Origin: Tahibacter harae
GTDB taxonomy: Bacteria > Pseudomonadota > Gammaproteobacteria > Xanthomonadales > Rhodanobacteraceae
Assembly: GCF_024437735.1 (NCBI RefSeq)
Contig: NZ_JANFQO010000011.1
Span: 124,001 to 188,000 of the forward strand
DNA: 64,000 nucleotides
Direction: 5' to 3'
The notes beneath the pieces were generated by a model, which did not search any database, was not told where the DNA came from, and saw nothing but the letters and a program-made list of their open reading frames with translations. A program made the position numbers and the translations under genes. Position 1 is the first letter of the stretch. Each line of letters starts with the position of its first letter. Below are positions 27,728-36,699 of the stretch, one piece after another.

Positions 27728-29182
27728 CTACCGAAACTGCTCCGCAGGCAGCCGCGCGCAACCGAACTCGCCCGGATCGTGCAGTTCGAAGTCGCCGTAG
27801 AAGATCGTGTCGCCGCGGTACTCATAGGCGCCGATATCGGTGCGGCCGTAGCCGCGGGCGAAGCCCGCGCCGCGCTGGTCGGTGGCGAGGCCGGCGTCGT
27901 TCTCGCCGCGCTCGCAGGCCGGGCTGCCCAGCGTCAGCGCCATCGTCGGCGTGGGGCCGCCGTTGTCGCGCAGCGGCTCCAGCTGCGGATCGAGCTGCCA
28001 GCGGTTCTCGAAATCCTCGCCATTGACGGTGCTGACGTCGGGCAGGGCCTGGACCAGGCTGCGGCGCGCCGAAACGGTGGCCGGCGTGAGATCGGGGTCG
28101 ATCTCGCGCACCAGATCGCGCGGCGTTGCGGCCGGGCCCTGGGTATTGCCGGCGACGATGCTGCTGACGAGGTCGAGCCGGCTGGCATCGCCGCCGACGA
28201 ACACACCGCCGCCGCTGGTAAAGGCGCCGCTCGCCGGCCCCGTGCTGTTGCCGACCACGGTGCTGTTGCGCAGGATCAGGCGTCCGTGGCCGAGGAAGAC
28301 GGCGCCGCCGCTGGCGGAATCTTCCGGCGCGCGATTGGCGTTGAACGTAGTGTTTTCGATCACCGAGATAGCGCCTTCCAGCGGCGTCGTCAGATGCAGC
28401 GCGCCGCCGTCGGAAGTCGTCGCCTGGTTGTCGGCGAACGTGCTGCCGGCAATGTGCAGCGAAGTCGCGGACGCCAGCAGGCCGCCGCCGCTGTACTGGG
28501 CGCGGTTGCCGTAGAGGTAGCTGTCGCCCAGTTCCGCACTGGCGGTCACGCCGTGGACGGAGATCGCGCCGCCGAATTCGGCCTCGTTGCCGCTGAAGCG
28601 GCTGCGCCGCGCCACCAGGCGCGCTTCGCTCACGGCGACGGCGCCGCCGAGCTTGTACGAGATATTGCTGTCGAACTGGCTGGAGACGAGGCTGAGTTCG
28701 CAGTCGTCGATGAAGATGGCGCCGCCCCAGCCGCCTGCCCGGTTCTGACTGAAGCGGCTGTCCTCGACGCGCAGGCGTGCATAGGACGCATGCACGGCGC
28801 CGCCGTCGCCGTCGAAATAGCCGTCGCGCAGATGCAGGCGTGCCAAGCGCACATCCACCCGGCAGGCCTCGTTGCCGTCGCCCTCGATCAGGAGCAGGCG
28901 CCCCAGGCCGTTGCCGGCCAGTACCGCCGGCTCTGCGCCGGTGCCGAGGATTTCCACCGAATCGGTGACCGGCACGGGGCCGGAACTCAGCACGATGGGG
29001 CCGGCGCTGTGGATCAGGATGCGGTCGGCGCCGGGATTGGCGTTCGCCAGCGCCAGCGCGCTGCGCAGGCTGCCGGAACCGGAGTCGCCGGTCTGGTTCA
29101 CCTCGTAGTCGGCGGCAAACGCGGAAGAGGCCAATGCGGCCCCGCCCAGCCCAAGCCGGGCCAGGAAGCGCAGAAGAGTCAT
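27728..29182 (-). CDS. Exported beta-helix, choice-of-anchor Q protein
   Basis: A 484-residue protein starting at the ATG at 29182 (AAGGA about 10 nt upstream); the frame stays open further upstream. The signal peptide ends SSAFA. Residues 30-380 are a parallel beta-helix with polymorphic outer-membrane-protein-like repeats (GGAVHAS, GGAIFID, GGAISVHG, GGGLLAS, GGAVFLG). The C-terminal part has TDQRGAGFARGYGRTDIGAYE, the choice-of-anchor Q signature, then GDTIFYGDFE and 19 further residues. It is probably a secreted or surface protein; no enzymatic site is visible. Confidence 0.82.
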   Translation of the reverse strand: MTLLRFLARLGLGGAALASSAFAADYEVNQTGDSGSGSLRSALALANANPGADRILIHSAGPIVLSSGPVPVTDSVEILGTGAEPAVLAGNGLGRLLLIEGDGNEACRVDVRLARLHLRDGYFDGDGGAVHASYARLRVEDSRFSQNRAGGWGGAIFIDDCELSLVSSQFDSNISYKLGGAVAVSEARLVARRSRFSGNEAEFGGAISVHGVTASAELGDSYLYGNRAQYSGGGLLASATSLHIAGSTFADNQATTSDGGALHLTTPLEGAISVIENTTFNANRAPEDSASGGAVFLGHGRLILRNSTVVGNSTGPASGAFTSGGGVFVGGDASRLDLVSSIVAGNTQGPAATPRDLVREIDPDLTPATVSARRSLVQALPDVSTVNGEDFENRWQLDPQLEPLRDNGGPTPTMALTLGSPACERGENDAGLATDQRGAGFARGYGRTDIGAYEYRGDTIFYGDFELHDPGEFGCARLPAEQFR

Positions 29183-29518
29183 GGAGACAATTTCCTTGTT
29201 CGATGAAGATGCGCGGCTCACGCCGCGCGGTTAACTTCAGCGAATCCCTCGCGGGCTGGCTTCAAGGGCGTCTCACGTTTTCCTTAAATTTCTCAACTGA
29301 CTGATCCGGCGGCTGTTTTCGAACAGGCCGGAAGCCGCGGCGCGGACGGGCGCGGCGTGAACACGGGCCGCGGCCGCGCCGCTGCGCAGCCGCGGACTCC
29401 GGCGGGCGGGAGCGCTGGGTGTCGCATCCGGCCGCGATGCGTGGCGGCTGCCGGCGCTGTCGCTGGCCGGTCCTTGGCGGCGCCGCCGCGGCGGCCGGCG
29501 CGAAAGACGCGCGGCCGC
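29183..29518. other. 336-bp gap, no gene
   Basis: It holds the leader of the beta-helix gene (short AT-rich stretch at 29275-29300) and a hairpin at 29306-29331 whose inner stem CTGTT/AACAG closes a TTCG tetraloop, without a T-run. The right half is very GC-rich with no recognisable feature. Confidence 0.5.
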
Positions 29519-30586
29519 CTATTCCGGCGGCTGTACCGTATAGCCGCGGCGCTGCAGTTCGGCGACATAGCCGTCGGCGCCGAGGATCTGGTCCATGGGC
29601 AGCACGGCCAGGCTGACCGTGTGCCGGGCCAGCGCCGTTTCCGCGCTTTCCAGCCAGGCGCGGGCGACGCGCTCGCGCAGGTCGCCCATGCCGTGTTCCT
29701 GCACCGCGCTGTTCTGCAGCATGGCCTCGGTGCAGGCCTGGTTCTGGTCCACGTAGGGCAGGGCGCGCAGCGCTTCGATATCGCCCACGGCCCAGGCGTT
29801 GGCGCGCAGCTGCATGGCGGGCAGGTCGGATTCGAGCCGGTCCACGGTGCGGCGCAGGCAGTCGATGTCGTCCAGCTCGGACTTGGCGAAATCGCGCAAG
29901 GTGTCGCGAGCGCCGTCCAGTTTGAGCGCGACTTCGGGCCGGACCAGTTCCACTTTGTGCCGCTCGGCCAGTTTTTCCACGGTATCGGCCACTTTGCCGC
30001 CGCCGCGCAGGCCGGCCTTGTCCAGGGCTTCGCCATACAGCTCGCTAGCGGCGAAAATCGGCCGGCGTTTTTCAACGCCCTGGTCGCGGCCCAGGTATTT
30101 CTGCTTCAACGGCTGCCAGCGCGCATAGAGGTCAGGCGGGACCACGTCGGCCAAGCGCTTGCCATCGGGATTGTTGCGCGCCTTGAGCAGGCTGGGCAGC
30201 AGGAACAGGCCGCCGACCATGCCGCCCTTGATCTTGACCGAGGCCTGCGGCGGCAGCAGCACCTGCTGCGCGCCGGCGATCACGCTTTCGACCTCGCGCG
30301 ACACCCAGCTGATCTTCTTCGGCAGCGGCGACAGCGTGCCCAGTATCCACAGCACATGTTCGCCCTTGGAAATCTTCCACAAGCCGGGGCCGGGCTGTTC
30401 GCCGCTGACCACCACGGTTTCCAGTACGGCGGCTGGCGCCGGCGCGGAGGGCACGGCCGTGGCAGTTGTTGCGGAAGGCGGTACGGCGACGGCAGGCGAT
30501 GGCGTGGCCGGCGCGGTTTCCGGCGCGGCGGCATGGGCGGTGAAGATGCAGAACGACAGGCACAGCGAAAGCGTGGCTCGCAGCAT
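29519..30586 (-). CDS. Exported TraB/GumN-family protein
   Basis: A 355-residue protein starting at the ATG at 30586, chosen because a signal peptide (LSLCLSFCIFTAHA) follows at once; the frame extends upstream without one. An Ala/Pro-rich linker (about 22-52) precedes the TraB/GumN domain, which begins with PGLWKISKGEHVLWILGTLS and contains paired Glu/His motifs spread across the domain (for example WVSREVESVIAGAQ). The fold resembles Tiki/EreA-type metalloproteases, and some members may be peptidases, but activity is unproven. Likely periplasmic. The role is unknown. Confidence 0.82.
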   Translation of the reverse strand: MLRATLSLCLSFCIFTAHAAAPETAPATPSPAVAVPPSATTATAVPSAPAPAAVLETVVVSGEQPGPGLWKISKGEHVLWILGTLSPLPKKISWVSREVESVIAGAQQVLLPPQASVKIKGGMVGGLFLLPSLLKARNNPDGKRLADVVPPDLYARWQPLKQKYLGRDQGVEKRRPIFAASELYGEALDKAGLRGGGKVADTVEKLAERHKVELVRPEVALKLDGARDTLRDFAKSELDDIDCLRRTVDRLESDLPAMQLRANAWAVGDIEALRALPYVDQNQACTEAMLQNSAVQEHGMGDLRERVARAWLESAETALARHTVSLAVLPMDQILGADGYVAELQRRGYTVQPPE

Positions 30587-30887
30587 GGCCGGGTGCGCAG
30601 AAGAAGTTGGGGGGTGGCGACGGAGACTAGGCGGCGGCGCATGAACCGCGGCGGTCTGAAACGGCAGGTCGCGCAGATGCCGGCGGAATGCGTCGAGGCT
30701 GCGGTTTGCGGCGGAGGTGGCCTGGCTGCGAAGGCTGAGCAATTTTTCGCCACTGCGGCCCGGCGAGTGGAAATCGTGCAGCGCCGGCGCCGCCGCCGCT
30801 TTCTCCGAAACCGGCGGAATCCGAGGGGCTTCCCGGTGCCGGCGAAAGCATGATCGCTACTGCGCCGTCGGCAAAAACGGAACCACG

Positions 30888-30924
30888 CCCGCTCCCCCAA
30901 GCGCATTCGCGCCTGGGGAGAGGG
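30888..30924. repeat. REP-like palindrome, single copy
   Basis: CCCGCTCCCCCAAGCGCATT then CGCGCCTGGGGAGAGGG forms the family hairpin but lacks the long GTGAGGGGG tail. It lies in the 367-bp gap 30587-30953, which otherwise holds only the upstream region of the TraB/GumN gene (possible -10 TAGTCT near 30630) and no gene. Confidence 0.65.
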
Positions 30925-30953
30925 CTATGTCCCGGCCGCTGGTTCGCCCGACC

Positions 30954-31583
30954 TCAATCCTCGTCGTCCTGGCCGCGCCGGCTCGGCTTGACCGGCAGCG
31001 GCGCCAGGACCCAGGTCAGGGCGATCAGCTTGTTGCGCGCGCCGCTGCGCGGCTTGTGCAGCAGTTCCAGGGCGCGGCTGAGCAGGCGGTTGATCTCGCC
31101 CAGGTCGCGTTCGTCCACCCAGCCCTTGCTGCGCGAGGCCCACACTTCGCGCTGCGGGCCTTCGGTGGCGACATCGCTGCGCTTGAGCGCATTGGCGAAA
31201 TCGCGCGAGGCGATGCGCAGCATGCTCGCGCCTACTTTCTCCACCGCCGCCGCGCCGGCGTTGCGTCCGCCGCGGTAGCGCAATTGCAGGCGCGCACCCT
31301 TGTCGACGCGGGTGCGGTAGCGGCGGCCGTCGCCCTCGTCGGGGAGTTCTTCCAGCAGGCCGCCGCGGACCAGCAGGCGCAGATGGTAGTAAAGGCCGTC
31401 TGCCGGACGGCCGAGCTGCCCGGCCAGGGCGGCGACGGAGGCTTCGCCGCCCAGCGCCTCCAGCGTATCCACCAGTTCCTGCCGCGCGGGCGAGGCGAGC
31501 AGGGCGATCTCGCGCGGCTTTTCCACTGCGCGGTTGTTCGGGAGCTTGCGCGTCGTTGTGCGGGTCTTGCCGGGCTGTGCCAT
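30954..31583 (-). CDS. Winged-helix (ArsR-like) transcriptional regulator
   Basis: A 209-residue protein from the ATG at 31583; a TTG ten codons upstream lies inside the presumed operator and is less likely. Residues about 25-85 form a winged helix: SPARQELVDTLEALG, a helix-turn-helix in GEASVAALAGQLGRPADGLYYHLRLL, and the wing DGRRYRTR. The rest (about 95-190) is helical and has no recognised ligand site; no metal-binding cysteines are present. It is divergent from the retropepsin-PDZ gene, so it may control that gene and itself. Confidence 0.85.
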   Translation of the reverse strand: MAQPGKTRTTTRKLPNNRAVEKPREIALLASPARQELVDTLEALGGEASVAALAGQLGRPADGLYYHLRLLVRGGLLEELPDEGDGRRYRTRVDKGARLQLRYRGGRNAGAAAVEKVGASMLRIASRDFANALKRSDVATEGPQREVWASRSKGWVDERDLGEINRLLSRALELLHKPRSGARNKLIALTWVLAPLPVKPSRRGQDDED

Positions 31584-31599
31584 CGGTTGGGTTGCCTGT

Positions 31600-31624
31600 G
31601 TTGAAAATTTCAATGAAAATTCAA
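31600..31624. promoter_or_regulatory. Candidate operator between divergent regulator and protease genes
   Basis: Two tandem near-identical AT-rich units, TGAAAATTTCAA and TGAAAATTCAA (31602-31624), each close to a palindrome, stand out in a GC-rich intergenic region. They lie 64 nt from the ATG of the plus-strand gene and 18 nt from the ATG of the winged-helix regulator gene. This is a likely binding site for that regulator (inference). Confidence 0.45.
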
Positions 31625-31687
31625 TCTTGACTGGTTCGATCCGCGCCCGCCGCCCTTGCCCGCGGCCGGCGCCCGCCGGAGGAGATT

Positions 31688-33547
31688 ATGTCGCTACGAC
31701 CGCTATCGCTGTTGCTGCTGTTATTGTCAAGTTGCGCCGCGGTGGCGGCCGACGATACCGCCGCCGTATTGTCCCGCGCCAAGGCCGCCAGCGGCGGGGC
31801 GGCCTGGGATGCCGTCGCCACCCTCGCCGGCCAGGGCGAGATGAAGGCAGCCGGGCTCAGCGGCACCACCGAGACCCGGGAAGACCTGCGCGACGGCCGC
31901 AGCGTCGCACGCTACAGCCTGGGCCTGTTCAAGGGCGCCAATGGCTATGACGGCAAGCAAGCCTGGAGCCAGGATCCGGGCGGCGAAGTCGCCCTGCAGG
32001 ACGCGCCCGAGGCGCGCCAGCGCGCCCGCACCGCCGCCTGGCTGAGCCAGCGCGCCTACTGGTTCCCGGCCCGCGGCGCCGCGGTACTGGCCGCGCCGGC
32101 CGCGCGCGAGGACGGCGGCCGCAGCTACCAGGTGATCCGCGCCGAACCCGCCGGCGGCGAGCCGGTGGAACTGTGGTTCGCCCGCGACAGCGGCCTGCTG
32201 GAGCGTACCGTCACCGGCCTGACCGCGCAGGACCGCGTCGTCACCACGCTGGGCGACTGGCGCGAGGCCGAGGGCCTGCGCCTGCCGTTCCACGTCGTGG
32301 TCGACAGCGGCGTGGAATCGGCCAACCGCGTCGAGATCCGCTACGCCAGCCTTACCGCCGGGGCCACCGTCGATCCCGCCGAGTATGCGCCGCCGCAGAC
32401 AACCGGCGGCGCTCATATAACCGATGCCGGCGGCATCACGCGAATTCCATTTCGTCTGGTGCGCGACCATATCCACATCCAGGCGGAAGTCGACGGCAAG
32501 CCGGTGAAGATGCTGGTCGACACCGGCGGCGTGAACATCCTGCTGCCGGCGGCGGTGCAGCGCCTGGGCCTCAAGAGCGAGGGCCAGCTCAGCGCGCGCG
32601 GCGTAGGCGAACAATCGGCGCAGGTCGCCCTGGGCCGCGCCGGACTGCTGCGCCTGGGCGGCGTCGTATTTGAAAAACCGCTGTTCTACATCATCGACTT
32701 CGGCCGGATTCCCGATGTGGAAGGCGAGGACTTCGACGGCGTCATCGGCTACGAGCTGTTCCAGCGCTTCGGCGTCACCATCGACTACGCCGCGCGCGAG
32801 ATGATCCTGGCCACGCGCGAGAAATTCACCGCGCCGGCCGGCGCCACGGCCGTTCCCTTCACCCTGGCCGAACGCATACCGCTGGTGGAAGGCCGCATCG
32901 ACGGCAAACCGGCGCGGATCAGCGTGGACACCGGCTCCGGCGGTGCGCTGGACCTGCATTCGCCCTTCGTGGCCAAACATGGCTTGAAGCAGCACTACGC
33001 GCCGCGCTTCGAGCAGATTTCCGGCTGGGGCGTGGGCGGCCCCATGCGATCCTGGCCGGTGCGCCTGGGCGAGCTGGAACTGGGCGGCTTCGCCCTGCCG
33101 GCGGTCGCGGCCACCTTGTACACCGGCGACAAGGGCGCATTCGCCTCGCCCACGGTGGATGCGAACCTCGGCGGCCGCGTGCTGGGACGCTTCACCGTGG
33201 CCTTCGACTACGCCGCCAAGATCATGTACCTGGCGCCGAACGCGAGCTACGCCGAACCCTTCCGCAGCGACCGCAGCGGACTGATGCTGCTGCGCGACGG
33301 CAGCGCGCTCAAGGCCTTCGAGGTGCTGGCCGAAGGGCCGGCGGCCGCGGCGGGACTCAAGAGCGGCGACCGCATCACCGCGATCGGCGGCGAGCCGGTG
33401 GCCGCGCGCAGCCTGTCCGACTGGCGCGACCTGCTCGCCCGTGGCGAGCCGGGCAGCCGCGTGGCGATCGGCTACGAACGCGCGGGCAAGCCGGCCACGG
33501 CGACGCTGGTCCTGCGCGAGCTGCTGCCGCCCGTGCCGAAACGGTAA
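31688..33547 (+). CDS. Exported retropepsin-like aspartic protease with PDZ domain
   Basis: A 619-residue protein; GGAGGAG precedes the ATG. The signal peptide (LLLLLLSSCAAVAA) includes a possible lipoprotein cysteine. Residues 20-245 are a beta-rich domain. Two retropepsin-like lobes follow, each with an active-site motif: LVDTGG (Asp278) and VDTGSG (Asp414). A PDZ domain (about 525-615, with GPAAAAGLKSGDRITAIGGEPV) ends the protein. With two Asp motifs in one chain it could form a pepsin-like active site without dimerising. It may act in the periplasm or be tethered to the membrane. Substrate unknown. Confidence 0.85.
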   Translation: MSLRPLSLLLLLLSSCAAVAADDTAAVLSRAKAASGGAAWDAVATLAGQGEMKAAGLSGTTETREDLRDGRSVARYSLGLFKGANGYDGKQAWSQDPGGEVALQDAPEARQRARTAAWLSQRAYWFPARGAAVLAAPAAREDGGRSYQVIRAEPAGGEPVELWFARDSGLLERTVTGLTAQDRVVTTLGDWREAEGLRLPFHVVVDSGVESANRVEIRYASLTAGATVDPAEYAPPQTTGGAHITDAGGITRIPFRLVRDHIHIQAEVDGKPVKMLVDTGGVNILLPAAVQRLGLKSEGQLSARGVGEQSAQVALGRAGLLRLGGVVFEKPLFYIIDFGRIPDVEGEDFDGVIGYELFQRFGVTIDYAAREMILATREKFTAPAGATAVPFTLAERIPLVEGRIDGKPARISVDTGSGGALDLHSPFVAKHGLKQHYAPRFEQISGWGVGGPMRSWPVRLGELELGGFALPAVAATLYTGDKGAFASPTVDANLGGRVLGRFTVAFDYAAKIMYLAPNASYAEPFRSDRSGLMLLRDGSALKAFEVLAEGPAAAAGLKSGDRITAIGGEPVAARSLSDWRDLLARGEPGSRVAIGYERAGKPATATLVLRELLPPVPKR

Positions 33548-33656
33548 GAACGGCCGACAGACGGCGCGGCCGGACAGCTGCCGCGCGACCGCAGTCATAA
33601 CGCGGCGGACGGCGGCGGCGCATCATGGGGGCAAGCCTTTTCACGAAGCTCCGCCC

Positions 33657-35828
33657 ATGAAACCGAACCGCGCCGCCGTCCCGTCTTCGTTCGCGGCCTG
33701 GCTGCTGCTGCTGGCATTGCTGCTCAGCGGCGCAGCCCAGGCCGTCGTGCTGAACATTCCTTCCACCTATCCGCGCAACTGGTACGGCAACGCCGCGCGC
33801 CTGGCCCAGGCGCGGGCGCATCACCAGGCCACGCCGTTCACGCCGTCCGGCGACGGCTCGGTGCTGAACTTCGGCCGCGCGCTGCGCGGCCTGCTCGCCA
33901 ACAATGCCGGGGACTGCGACCAGGCCGTCGCCTTCCTCGACGCCTGGCGCGCGCCCGCCGGCATAGGCGGCTTCCGCGACGCGACCCGGCAGCAGGGCGA
34001 GAACCTGCTGCTGATCTACGACTGGTGCCATCACCGCCTCAGCCCGGCCCAGATCAGCAGCCTGGTCACGCTGTGGAACGGCTACATGGACCGGGACAAC
34101 GGCGACGATTTCGCCAACCAGGGGTCGGAGGCAAACAACTACTTCTGGGGCCGCGTGCGCAATAACCTGCTCTGGGGCATTGCCAGCTACGGCGAAAATC
34201 CGCGTGCGCAGGAATTCATCGACAACGCGCTGCAGACCCGCCTGCAGAACTGGTTTCCGCAGTGGTACGCCGATTTCGGCCGCGGCGGCGTGTTTCCCGA
34301 AGGCGCGGACTACGGCTCGGTGACGCTGTCCTATCCCATCGTGCCGTTCGCCAGCGCGGCGGACTTCGGCTTCGATCCCTACGCCACCACGCCGTATTTC
34401 CGCGAGGCGCTGTACGCGCTGATCTATGGCAGCACGCCGGGACCGACCAGCATCAGCGGCGCCTTCTCCGGCGGCAACGTGCTGTTCCCGTTCAATGACG
34501 ATGCGACGTTCTTCGAGGGTTCGCCGATCAATGTGCGCAGCTATTACGGCGACGTCGCGCGCTTCTTCGGCCAGCGCGATGCGGCCAGCGGCAATGCGCG
34601 GCATATGCGCGCCTGGCTGGCGGCGACCGGTGCCGGGCGCAGCTGGATGTTCGACGCACTCGGCGGCAGCGGCAATGCCGCCGACCTGAACGGGCTGCCG
34701 CTGGACTACTTCGCCCCCGGCGCGGCGGTGTTCTATGCGCGCAGCGGCCACGACGCCAATGCCAGCGCCCTGCATATCCAGCTGGGCACGCCCGGGGGCG
34801 TGCAGCATCGCCACCGCGACGCCGGCAATTTCCAGTTCTGGCGCAAGGGGCGCTGGATCACGCGCGAAAGCACGGGCTATTCCAAGCCCCTGGTGGGCTT
34901 CGGCGGCAGCGGTACGGTCGATACCGAACACCACGTCGCGCACAACGGGCTGCTATTCCAGGGGCGCACCACCGGCCGCTGGATCGGTTCCGGCCCGCGC
35001 GTGATTCCGCCGGGCCAGCCGCGCCAGGACAATCCGGACGGACTGCCCGAAGTCGTGCGCCTGCAGCACCACGCCGATTTCGGCTACGTCGCCGCCGATT
35101 ATTCCAAGGCGTATCGCAATACCGACGGTCCGCGCGTGGACTGGCCCTATGCGGACAAGGCCGTGCGCGAATTCCTGTTCCTGCGCCGCTTCAATGCCCT
35201 GATCATCCTCGACCGCCTGCGCGGCAGCAGCGATTCCCAGCTGCCGTTCTATTTCACGCCGAACTGGATCAACAGCCCCGAAGGCGGCAGCGGCGCCGAT
35301 CCGCTGGCCGTGCATGTGAATGCCGATGCCGTGGTGCGCACGTTCCTGATGCACTTTGAGACTGCGCCCGCGCTGAGTGGCAACCGCGCCAGCGCGAATG
35401 TCGGCAACCAGGTGGCGGAGCTGATCACGCTGTTGCCGGCGGCGCCGAATTTCCGCGTGGTCGCCGAGGACGTGCCGGGCAATGAACTGTACGGCCAGCA
35501 CCGGCTGGAACTGGATTCCAGCGGCAGTGCCGAGAGTTATTTCCTCAACGTGGTACACGGCCGCGACAGCGGCGCGGCAGCACTGGGCGCGAGCCTGGCC
35601 GACAACGGTTCCAGCTGGACGCTGACCTTGTCCGATCCAGTGCAGGGCACGGCGAGCATCGTGCTGGCCAAGGGCATGATTTCCCAGGGCGGCAGCGTCG
35701 CGCTGGGCGGCGCCGCGGCGGTGCCGTTGCGGGGCGATGTGCAGGGGATCAGCGTCGGCGCGGATGGGCCGGTGTGGCAGGGAGACGTGTTGCCGGATGG
35801 GATTTTTGCGGATGGGTTCGAGGTGTGA
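33657..35828 (+). CDS. Exported heparinase II/III-like polysaccharide lyase with IFxxGFE tail
   Basis: A 723-residue protein; the ATG at 33657 is chosen because a signal peptide (LLLLALLLSGAAQA) follows. Residues about 60-330 are alpha-helical with alpha/alpha-toroid features (NQGSEANNYFWGRVRNNLLWG, FPEGADYGSV). The second half is beta-rich and contains VQHRHRDAGNFQFWRKGRW, matching the heparinase II/III C-terminal domain with its conserved His/Asp. The protein ends in GIFADGFEV. It probably cleaves an acidic polysaccharide by beta-elimination outside the cell; the exact substrate is unknown. Confidence 0.75.
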   Translation: MKPNRAAVPSSFAAWLLLLALLLSGAAQAVVLNIPSTYPRNWYGNAARLAQARAHHQATPFTPSGDGSVLNFGRALRGLLANNAGDCDQAVAFLDAWRAPAGIGGFRDATRQQGENLLLIYDWCHHRLSPAQISSLVTLWNGYMDRDNGDDFANQGSEANNYFWGRVRNNLLWGIASYGENPRAQEFIDNALQTRLQNWFPQWYADFGRGGVFPEGADYGSVTLSYPIVPFASAADFGFDPYATTPYFREALYALIYGSTPGPTSISGAFSGGNVLFPFNDDATFFEGSPINVRSYYGDVARFFGQRDAASGNARHMRAWLAATGAGRSWMFDALGGSGNAADLNGLPLDYFAPGAAVFYARSGHDANASALHIQLGTPGGVQHRHRDAGNFQFWRKGRWITRESTGYSKPLVGFGGSGTVDTEHHVAHNGLLFQGRTTGRWIGSGPRVIPPGQPRQDNPDGLPEVVRLQHHADFGYVAADYSKAYRNTDGPRVDWPYADKAVREFLFLRRFNALIILDRLRGSSDSQLPFYFTPNWINSPEGGSGADPLAVHVNADAVVRTFLMHFETAPALSGNRASANVGNQVAELITLLPAAPNFRVVAEDVPGNELYGQHRLELDSSGSAESYFLNVVHGRDSGAAALGASLADNGSSWTLTLSDPVQGTASIVLAKGMISQGGSVALGGAAAVPLRGDVQGISVGADGPVWQGDVLPDGIFADGFEV

Positions 35829-36240
35829 CGAAGTGTGGGATGGTGTTGTTGTTGCAGGTGCAGGGGCAGGGGCTGTCGCTGTAGCAGTTGGCGAGCGATG
35901 GTTGTCAGCGTTTCCCCGATCCCGGGAACGCCAGCTCCCTCTCCCCCAAGCTCTGCTTGGGGGAGAGGGTTGGGGTGAGGGGGCGACGTCGAATCCCGGC
36001 GTGAAACCAGATTGCCGCGAAAAAACTCTGGCCAGCTGGCTGGTGGCGAAAACTGTATTTCGAGGTTATCGGGTGCGTCGCCCCTCACCCAACCCTCTCC
36101 CAAGCGCGTGAACGCGCTTGGGAGAGGGCTTTCCACAGGCTCAGATTCGAGTCCGAGCCCCTGGTTCCTGGCTCTTGGTTCCCGATTCCGAACCCCGATT
36201 CCGAAGTCCGAGTCCGAATCCAGACTCGGAATCCGGTCCC
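35829..36240. other. 412-bp gap made of repeats
   Basis: No gene. It consists of a REP pair (35937-36128) flanked on the right by heptad-like words (ATTCCGA, AGTCCGA, 36138-36240) that run up to the RidA stop codon. Confidence 0.7.
35937..36128. repeat. REPIN-like inverted pair of REP palindromes
   Basis: Copy 1 (35937-35983) has the hairpin CCCCCAAGCTCTGCTTGGGGG and the tail TTGGGGTGAGGGGGC; copy 2 (36081-36128) is inverted with the hairpin CCCAAGCGCGTGAACGCGCTTGGG. The tails face each other about 97 nt apart, the same architecture as at 10133 and 27362. The sequence between tails contains TGGCGAAAAC-type words also seen in the other pairs. Confidence 0.85.
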
Positions 36241-36585
36241 TCACACCGCCGCAGTAACCACAATCTCGATCTTCCACTGCGGATTGGCCAGCGCCGCCTG
36301 CACCGTCGCGCGCGCCGGTGTGTGGCCGGGCACCACCCACTGTTCCCATACCGCGTTCATCGCGGCGAAATCGGCCAGGTCGGTGAGGTAGATCTGCGCG
36401 CGCAGGATCTTTGACTTGTCGCTGCCGGCGCGGGCGAGCAGGGCATCGATGGCGTCGAGGATCTGGCGTGTCTGGCCGGCGATGTCGGCGCTGGCGTCGT
36501 CGGCGACCTGGCCGGCGAGGTAGACGGTGCCGTTGTGCACCACGGCTTCGGACATGCGCGGGCCGGTTTCAAAACGGTGGATCAT
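36241..36585 (-). CDS. RidA-family enamine/imine deaminase
   Basis: A 114-residue protein starting at the ATG at 36585 (AGGAACC upstream). The small chorismate-mutase-like fold of the YjgF/YER057c/UK114 family is clear: MSEAVVHNGTVYLAGQVADD near the start, QTRQILDAIDALLA in the helix, and the C-terminal block HTPARATVQAAL with the conserved Arg that binds the substrate carboxylate. RidA hydrolyses reactive 2-aminoacrylate and related imines. It belongs to the variant subgroup without the usual GP.PYS segment, so its exact substrate is less sure. Confidence 0.9.
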   Translation of the reverse strand: MIHRFETGPRMSEAVVHNGTVYLAGQVADDASADIAGQTRQILDAIDALLARAGSDKSKILRAQIYLTDLADFAAMNAVWEQWVVPGHTPARATVQAALANPQWKIEIVVTAAV

Positions 36586-36699
36586 GGCGGTTCCTGCGGC
36601 TGGGTAAACGGGTATCTGGCCTCGTCGCGGCGCCTGCTGCAAGCCCATAAGCGGGTGCTGGCCGGATGGGCGATGGTCGCGATGATCTGTCGCGATGAT

